The notes under the pieces were generated by a model that worked only from the letters and a program-made list of their open reading frames with translations, did no database searches and was not told where the DNA came from. From the NCBI GenBank assembly GCA_035403265.1, contig DAONEV010000137.1, forward strand, positions 1-10,302: a stretch of 10,302 nucleotides of DNA, given 5' to 3'. The position numbers were made by a program, and so were the translations under genes. This document shows, piece after piece, positions 7,246-10,302 of the stretch. How positions within the stretch are numbered: the stretch's first letter is position 1; each line of letters starts with the position of its first letter. This DNA comes from JAAYVZ01 sp035403265 (GTDB lineage Bacteria; Acidobacteriota; Thermoanaerobaculia; Thermoanaerobaculales; Thermoanaerobaculaceae).

Positions 7246-8220
7246 CTATCGCAGGGGTGCCTGGCTGAGGCGGTAACGCCCGGTGTGCGCCTGCTGCTGG
7301 GAGAGGCCCTGCTGGAGGGCGAGGGGTGCCTGCCTGTCCTGGCCCTGGGTGTCCCTCAGCTCCAGGCGACCGTCCGGGTGGAGGGTGACGAGCCACTCCT
7401 GGTCTGGAGCGGGGGCGTCGTCGGCGGGCAGCTCCACGTTCAGCTCCTGGTGGTCGCCTTCAAGCCGGAGCCGGCATCTCACGAGACCGCCTTGCTGCGT
7501 GGGAAGCGAGACGGCCTTGAGCACGCCGTTGGCGATGACCTGGGCGGCCGGTTCATTCCGGTCCCGGCGCATGTCCCCGGCGGCAGCGAGATCTCGGACC
7601 CCGCCCTCCGCGGCAGGGGAGGTTGGCGCTGGCGCCGCGGCCGCGGCGGGTGCGGGCGCCGAGGCGAGGGTCCCGACCGCGACCCTGGAGGCCGCGACGG
7701 CATCGATCCCCTTCTGGCGGCTCTTTTTTTCGGTCTCCTGCTGCTTCGATGCGAAGCGCTCGTCCTTGAGGCTCTCGGCGGGGGCGGAGGCTGAAGCGTG
7801 CGTCGCGACCTTCTGGTCCAGATCCTGCTTGCCGGGAGCGAGCGGGTTGGCGGCCTGTGCAGTCGTCGAGGGCCGCTCCGGCTCGGGTGGCGTGAGCGGG
7901 CGAACGGCCTGATAGAGGCCGAGGCCGACAATCACGACGGCGGCCCCAAGCGCGGCGGCTGCGGGGACCCGCCAGCCGTGAAGGAACGTTCCCCGGGCGC
8001 GGACCGGAGCCGTTTCGGCCGACCGCAGGTGCGCCATGATACGGGCATGGAGGAACGGGGGAGCGGGCTCCTGTCCCATGTCGCGGAGCGCCGCCTGGAC
8101 CTCGGCCCAGCCTCGGACGACCCGGGCGCAGTCGGTGCAGCCGGCAAGGTGGGCCCTGGCCTCGGGAGTGTCGACCGTGCCCTCGCCGTCCAGCCGGTGC
8201 CGCAGCTCCTCACAGGTCAT
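7246..8220 (-). CDS. Zinc-finger anti-sigma factor, single-pass membrane protein
   Basis: This is the predicted partner and inhibitor of the ECF sigma factor encoded just upstream. The N-terminal ZAS-type domain shows the H-x3-C-x2-C signature (H24, C28, C31) plus C3. A transmembrane segment follows at about 85-106 (VPAAAALGAAVVIVGLGLY). The outer part is long: a Pro/Ala/Ser-rich linker with a charged patch (about 107-229), then a more ordered-looking domain (230-324) rich in beta-like sequence and Gln. At 324 residues it is longer than many anti-sigma factors of this class. The ATG at 8220 overlaps the sigma stop as ATGA and has AAGGAG 7 bases upstream, which decides the start over a longer frame. 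An A-AAA-AAG heptamer occurs at codons 164-166. Its stop abuts the stop of the convergent barrel gene. The inducing signal is unknown. Confidence 0.92.
   Translation of the reverse strand: MTCEELRHRLDGEGTVDTPEARAHLAGCTDCARVVRGWAEVQAALRDMGQEPAPPFLHARIMAHLRSAETAPVRARGTFLHGWRVPAAAALGAAVVIVGLGLYQAVRPLTPPEPERPSTTAQAANPLAPGKQDLDQKVATHASASAPAESLKDERFASKQQETEKKSRQKGIDAVAASRVAVGTLASAPAPAAAAAPAPTSPAAEGGVRDLAAAGDMRRDRNEPAAQVIANGVLKAVSLPTQQGGLVRCRLRLEGDHQELNVELPADDAPAPDQEWLVTLHPDGRLELRDTQGQDRQAPLALQQGLSQQQAHTGRYRLSQAPLR
7723..7729 (-). other. In-frame A-AAA-AAG slippery heptamer
   Basis: Anti-sigma codons GAA AAA AAG place A-AAA-AAG in the zero frame, the same heptamer used in E. coli dnaX frameshifting. 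The full A run is seven bases (7724-7730) in a GC-rich gene that otherwise prefers GAG and AAG. AGGAG stands five bases before the heptamer. A -1 shift would add about 56 residues before a stop at 7553-7555 and drop the C-terminal domain. Use as a frameshift site is inference only. Confidence 0.35.
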
Positions 8221-8894
8221 GGCCACACTCCTTCCAGGGCGTCTCGCAGCGCGCCCCGGGCGCGGGCCAGTCGCGACTTCACCGTTCCGAGGGCACACCC
8301 GAGCACTGCCGCCATCTCCTCATAGTCGAGCCCCTGGATCTCGCGCAGCACCACGACCTCGCGATGGTCGGGCGGCAGGGTGGCGAGGGCGTTCTCGACC
8401 GCCGCGCGCAGCTCCCCGGCCCAGGCCGCCTGCTCGGGGTTTGGCGCCGGATCGCCGAGCGGCCGGGCACGCTCGTCGCCCTCGTCGTCGCGCCAGGTGA
8501 GGGGCTCCTCGCACTCGCGATGGCGCCAGGACGCGGCGGCCAGGCGGTTCCGGCAGACGTTCAGGGTGATGCCGTACAGCCACGTGCGCAGGCTGGCCTC
8601 GCCTCGGAAACGGGGCAGCGACCGAAAGGCGCGCAGAAAGGCTTCCTGCGTGGCATCCACGGCCTCATCGTGGTCGCGCAGGAGCCGGTGGGCGAGCTGG
8701 TACATCTGGCGCTCGTGGGTGTGCACGAGCTCCTCGAACGCCCCCGCCTCCTGGGCCCGGAGCCGGTCCAGAACACTCCCGTCGATCTCGACCGCGAGGG
8801 TGGCGCTTCTCGCCCAGGGCTTCCACGGCACGGGGCAAGGATAGGGCACGACTGCGCTGAGATTCAAACCCACGAGGAGTTGGACCGCTCGCAT
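8217..8894 (-). CDS. ECF RNA polymerase sigma factor (RpoE-like)
   Basis: This is an extracytoplasmic-function sigma factor that directs RNA polymerase to stress or signal promoters when released from its anti-sigma factor. Residues count from the ATG at 8894. Region 2 spans about 52-120: AFEELVHTHERQMYQLAHRLL, then DATQEAFLRAFRSLPRFRGE and RTWLYGITLNVCRNRL. A charged linker of about 40 residues follows. Region 4 (about 163-222) has TLPPDHREVVVLREIQGLDY and the helix-turn-helix EEMAAVLGCALGTVKSRLARAR. The 5' limit given is the longest frame. A likely ECF promoter at 8880-8907 covers that ATG, so the true start is probably a downstream GTG (8873, 8849 or 8831). GTG 8831 would give 204 residues, a normal family length. 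None of these has a clear ribosome-binding site. The stop overlaps the anti-sigma ATG by four bases, a standard coupled pair. Confidence 0.94.
   Translation of the reverse strand: MRAVQLLVGLNLSAVVPYPCPVPWKPWARSATLAVEIDGSVLDRLRAQEAGAFEELVHTHERQMYQLAHRLLRDHDEAVDATQEAFLRAFRSLPRFRGEASLRTWLYGITLNVCRNRLAAASWRHRECEEPLTWRDDEGDERARPLGDPAPNPEQAAWAGELRAAVENALATLPPDHREVVVLREIQGLDYEEMAAVLGCALGTVKSRLARARGALRDALEGVWP
8228..8233 (-). promoter_or_regulatory. Ribosome-binding site of the anti-sigma gene
   Basis: AAGGAG on the minus strand lies 7 bases before the ATG at 8220 and inside the end of the sigma gene. It fixes the anti-sigma start at 8220. Confidence 0.8.
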
Positions 8895-8907
8895 GAGGTT
8901 CGGTTCC
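8880..8907 (-). promoter_or_regulatory. Candidate autoregulated ECF promoter of the sigma operon
   Basis: On the minus strand GGAACC (8907-8902) is followed after 16 bases by GTCCAA (8885-8880). This resembles the RpoE-type ECF consensus of a GGAAC -35 box and a GTCTAA-like -10 box at 16-base spacing. Transcription would begin near 8873. The boxes lie just upstream of the sigma coding region, where ECF genes often regulate themselves. The match is by eye only. Confidence 0.5.
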
Positions 8908-8956
8908 CGGCGGGACAGCTATCATGCGTCATCGGCCCTGTACACGCCGCGCACTG

Positions 8957-8962
8957 GAGGAG
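8957..8962 (+). promoter_or_regulatory. Ribosome-binding site of the RutE-like gene
   Basis: GGAGGA starts 8 bases before the ATG at 8965 and rules out the longer in-frame ATG at 8893. That longer start would add about 24 residues not found in RutE. Confidence 0.8.
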
Positions 8963-8964
8963 AG

Positions 8965-9555
8965 ATGGAAGACCGCAAGCTCGAGCACGCGATGGACATC
9001 ATCTTTCGCCTGGCCCGGACGCATCGGAAGTGGCAGGATCGGCCGGTTGAGGAGCGCACCCTGCAAGAGGCCTGGGAGCTCGCCAAGATGGGACCCACCT
9101 CCTCCAACTGCATGCCGTTGCGGGTGGTGTTCGTGCGCACCGCCGACGGCAAGGCACGCCTGAAGCCCCACCTGGATCAGGGGAACGTGGTCCAGACCAT
9201 GGCGGCTCCGGTGACCGCGATCTTCGGGCAGGATCTTGAGTTTTACGAGCAGTTGCCGAAGCTCGTCCTGCATGCGGATGCACGTGCCTGGTTCGTGGGC
9301 AACCAGCCCCTCGTCGAGGCGACGGCGTCCCGCAACGGCACGCTGCAGGCCGCCTACTTCATGCTCGCGGCGCGCGCCGTGGGCCTCGACTGTGGCCCCA
9401 TGTCGGGGTTCGACAACGCGGGCGTCGACCGCGAGTTCTTCGAGGGCACGGCCGTGCGCTCCAACTTCCTGTGCAACCTGGGGTACGGCGATGCATCGAA
9501 GCTGTGGCCGCGGGCACCACGTCTGGGCTTCGACGAGGTCACGCAGACCGTCTAG
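8965..9555 (+). CDS. rutE: Nitroreductase-family flavoprotein, RutE-like (malonic semialdehyde reductase family)
   Basis: RutE belongs to the FMN-dependent nitroreductase superfamily. In E. coli it is assigned to reducing malonic semialdehyde to 3-hydroxypropionate during pyrimidine breakdown. The product has 196 residues, the same length as E. coli RutE as I recall it, with matching blocks in order: GPTSSNCMP (43-51), APVTAI (81-86), EFYEQLPKL (92-100), HADARAWF (103-110), RNGTLQAAY (123-131), GLDCGPMSGFD (140-150) and LGYGDASKLWPRAPRL near the C-terminus. The ATG at 8965 has a strong ribosome-binding site. A TATCAT at 8920-8925 could be a -10 box, but I see no good -35 box. The gene is divergent from the sigma operon. 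No other rut gene is present, so the pyrimidine role is not supported by context and another reduced substrate is possible. The stop lies in the CTAG that opens the inverted repeat. Confidence 0.9.
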   Translation: MEDRKLEHAMDIIFRLARTHRKWQDRPVEERTLQEAWELAKMGPTSSNCMPLRVVFVRTADGKARLKPHLDQGNVVQTMAAPVTAIFGQDLEFYEQLPKLVLHADARAWFVGNQPLVEATASRNGTLQAAYFMLAARAVGLDCGPMSGFDNAGVDREFFEGTAVRSNFLCNLGYGDASKLWPRAPRLGFDEVTQTV

Positions 9556-9615
9556 GAGCCGGTCGGAGCAAGCGGAAGGCGCGCGGACCTTCCCATTGCT
9601 CTGACAGGCTTCTAG
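9552..9615. repeat. 28-bp imperfect inverted repeat flanked by CTAG, between convergent stops
   Basis: The arms are 9552-9579 and 9588-9615 with an 8-base loop. They match at 23 of 28 positions. In RNA, two of the five differences would be G-U pairs. Both arms end in CTAG, and these contain the stop codons of the two convergent genes (9553-9555 on plus, 9612-9614 on minus). It could act as a two-way transcription barrier, but no T tract follows either arm, so it is not a typical intrinsic terminator. One arm recurs at 5801-5828. An alternative is a 56-bp mini-element with 24-bp inverted ends and a CTAG target duplication, as IS5-type elements make at YTAR sites. Confidence 0.8.
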
Positions 9616-10277
9616 CTGCGGAGGCTCTCGATCGCCGGCGGGTCCTCGCGCCAGGGCCGGAGGCCCAGTGCCGCCTCGCCCAGCCACATCCCGGCAGTCA
9701 TGCCGATGGTCATGCCGAGCAGCATCGCGACGTGCGCGCCGACCACCAGCGAGCCGGCCAGGTGCCCGACGGTGCGGCCCAGCCACCGGTTGGTCCAGAT
9801 CATCCCGGCCACCATGGCGGCATTGCCGAGGAGGTGGGTGGATACCCAGCGCCGCCGGCTCAGGCGTGCCAGGCGGGCGCAGCGCGTCCAGGCCAGGGAG
9901 GGTGGAATGGCCCCCAGGAGCATGAGCCCGGTCATCCACGACCACACCCGGCTCCAGAAGCTCCAGGGCCGTGGCGCCATGCCGCCCAGGCGCAGCCAGG
10001 AAGGCGCGGGCGCCATCCCGAAGTCGATCCACCAGCCGATGATCATGCCGAGGCCGCCGAGTGCCAGCATGACCAGGATCATGTCGACGCGGTGGGGGAG
10101 CCCAACGCGGTGCTCCCATGCCTGGTGGGTGAGCACTCCCAGGGCGACAAGTACGAGGACCGTCTGCGCGGCGACCCGGCCGGTGAGCTGACCAAGGTAG
10201 AGGAGCATCAATCCCTGGGCTGCCACGGCCCCACCCAACACCCACGCCACCCACCGGTTCCGACTGTGTCCGCTCAT
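9612..10277 (-). CDS. Polytopic membrane protein of unknown function
   Basis: I do not recognise this 221-residue protein. About six hydrophobic segments are visible: roughly residues 9-31, 36-55, 66-86, 113-130, 147-163 and 174-197. This makes it an inner-membrane protein. It is rich in Met, Trp and Gly. The last helix carries GMTIGMTAGMWLG, a Gly-Met unit repeated every four residues, preceded by a His (GAHVAMLLGM). Such a face could pack tightly like a glycine zipper or offer Met/His ligands to a soft metal. Both ideas are inference. The ATG at 10277 has GGAAG 7 bases upstream. The same ATG overlaps a TGA in another minus frame (ATGA), which may be the end of an upstream operon gene outside the window. 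The stop lies in the CTAG of the inverted repeat. Confidence 0.78.
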   Translation of the reverse strand: MSGHSRNRWVAWVLGGAVAAQGLMLLYLGQLTGRVAAQTVLVLVALGVLTHQAWEHRVGLPHRVDMILVMLALGGLGMIIGWWIDFGMAPAPSWLRLGGMAPRPWSFWSRVWSWMTGLMLLGAIPPSLAWTRCARLARLSRRRWVSTHLLGNAAMVAGMIWTNRWLGRTVGHLAGSLVVGAHVAMLLGMTIGMTAGMWLGEAALGLRPWREDPPAIESLRS

Positions 10278-10302
10278 CGGGCGGCTTCCGCCGTGACGGG
10301 GA

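Noticed and set aside
8759..8768. GGAGCCGGTC as a further copy of the 28-bp repeat
   Set aside because: Only these 10 bases match, and they lie within sigma-factor coding sequence. This is likely chance.
8929..10254. A 441-codon minus-strand open frame across the RutE-like gene and the membrane protein gene
   Set aside because: Antisense to rutE and out of frame with the membrane protein. Composition is that of a shadow frame.
1..10302. CRISPR array, tRNA or rRNA gene, complete insertion sequence
   Set aside because: No regularly spaced repeats, no tRNA-like or rRNA-like stretches and no transposase-like protein were seen on either strand.

Overview
The window is a gene-dense, GC-rich bacterial chromosome segment whose codons strongly favour G or C in the third position. 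It carries conserved housekeeping genes and a gene for a menaquinone enzyme of the futalosine route. This would fit a high-GC Gram-negative-like lineage such as a deltaproteobacterial or NC10/Rokubacteria-type organism. The phylum is inference only: no rRNA or tRNA gene was seen. The outer-membrane status is also not shown directly.

Layout. Positions 1-4247 (+) hold a tight housekeeping run: the 3' part of lon (5' end outside the window), then engB (3-4 bases later), then rho (1 base later, with its ribosome-binding site inside the end of engB). After 61 bases comes mqnA (4309-5154, +), a stand-alone chorismate dehydratase homologue. Its 3' end overlaps the 3' end of an unrecognised gene on the minus strand (5097-5720). 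That gene is divergent from a glycoside-hydrolase-like TIM-barrel protein (about 5869-7245, +). The barrel keeps a likely nucleophile Glu but has Ala where the acid/base Glu of an N-E-P-N type motif would be. The barrel gene ends exactly where the next minus-strand gene ends, with no bases between the two stop codons.

Positions 7246-8894 (-) are an ECF sigma factor and its zinc-finger, single-pass membrane anti-sigma factor. They are coupled by an ATGA overlap. An ECF-type promoter (GGAACC, 16 bases, GTCCAA) lies at the sigma gene's own 5' end and suggests autoregulation. Divergent from this unit is a RutE-like nitroreductase (8965-9555, +). A polytopic membrane protein of unknown function (9612-10277, -) converges on it. 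Between these last two is a near-perfect 28-bp inverted repeat bounded by CTAG on both sides.

The least expected pattern is that this 28-bp unit recurs at 5801-5828 with 26 of 28 identities to one arm. It is therefore a dispersed repeat family, possibly terminal inverted repeats of a mini-transposon inserted at CTAG sites. Other points of note are the altered active site of the barrel protein, an A-AAA-AAG slippery heptamer in frame within the anti-sigma gene, and the sigma promoter, which argues against the most upstream ATG as start. No CRISPR array, RNA gene or complete insertion sequence was seen, and there is no gene-free stretch over 300 bases.
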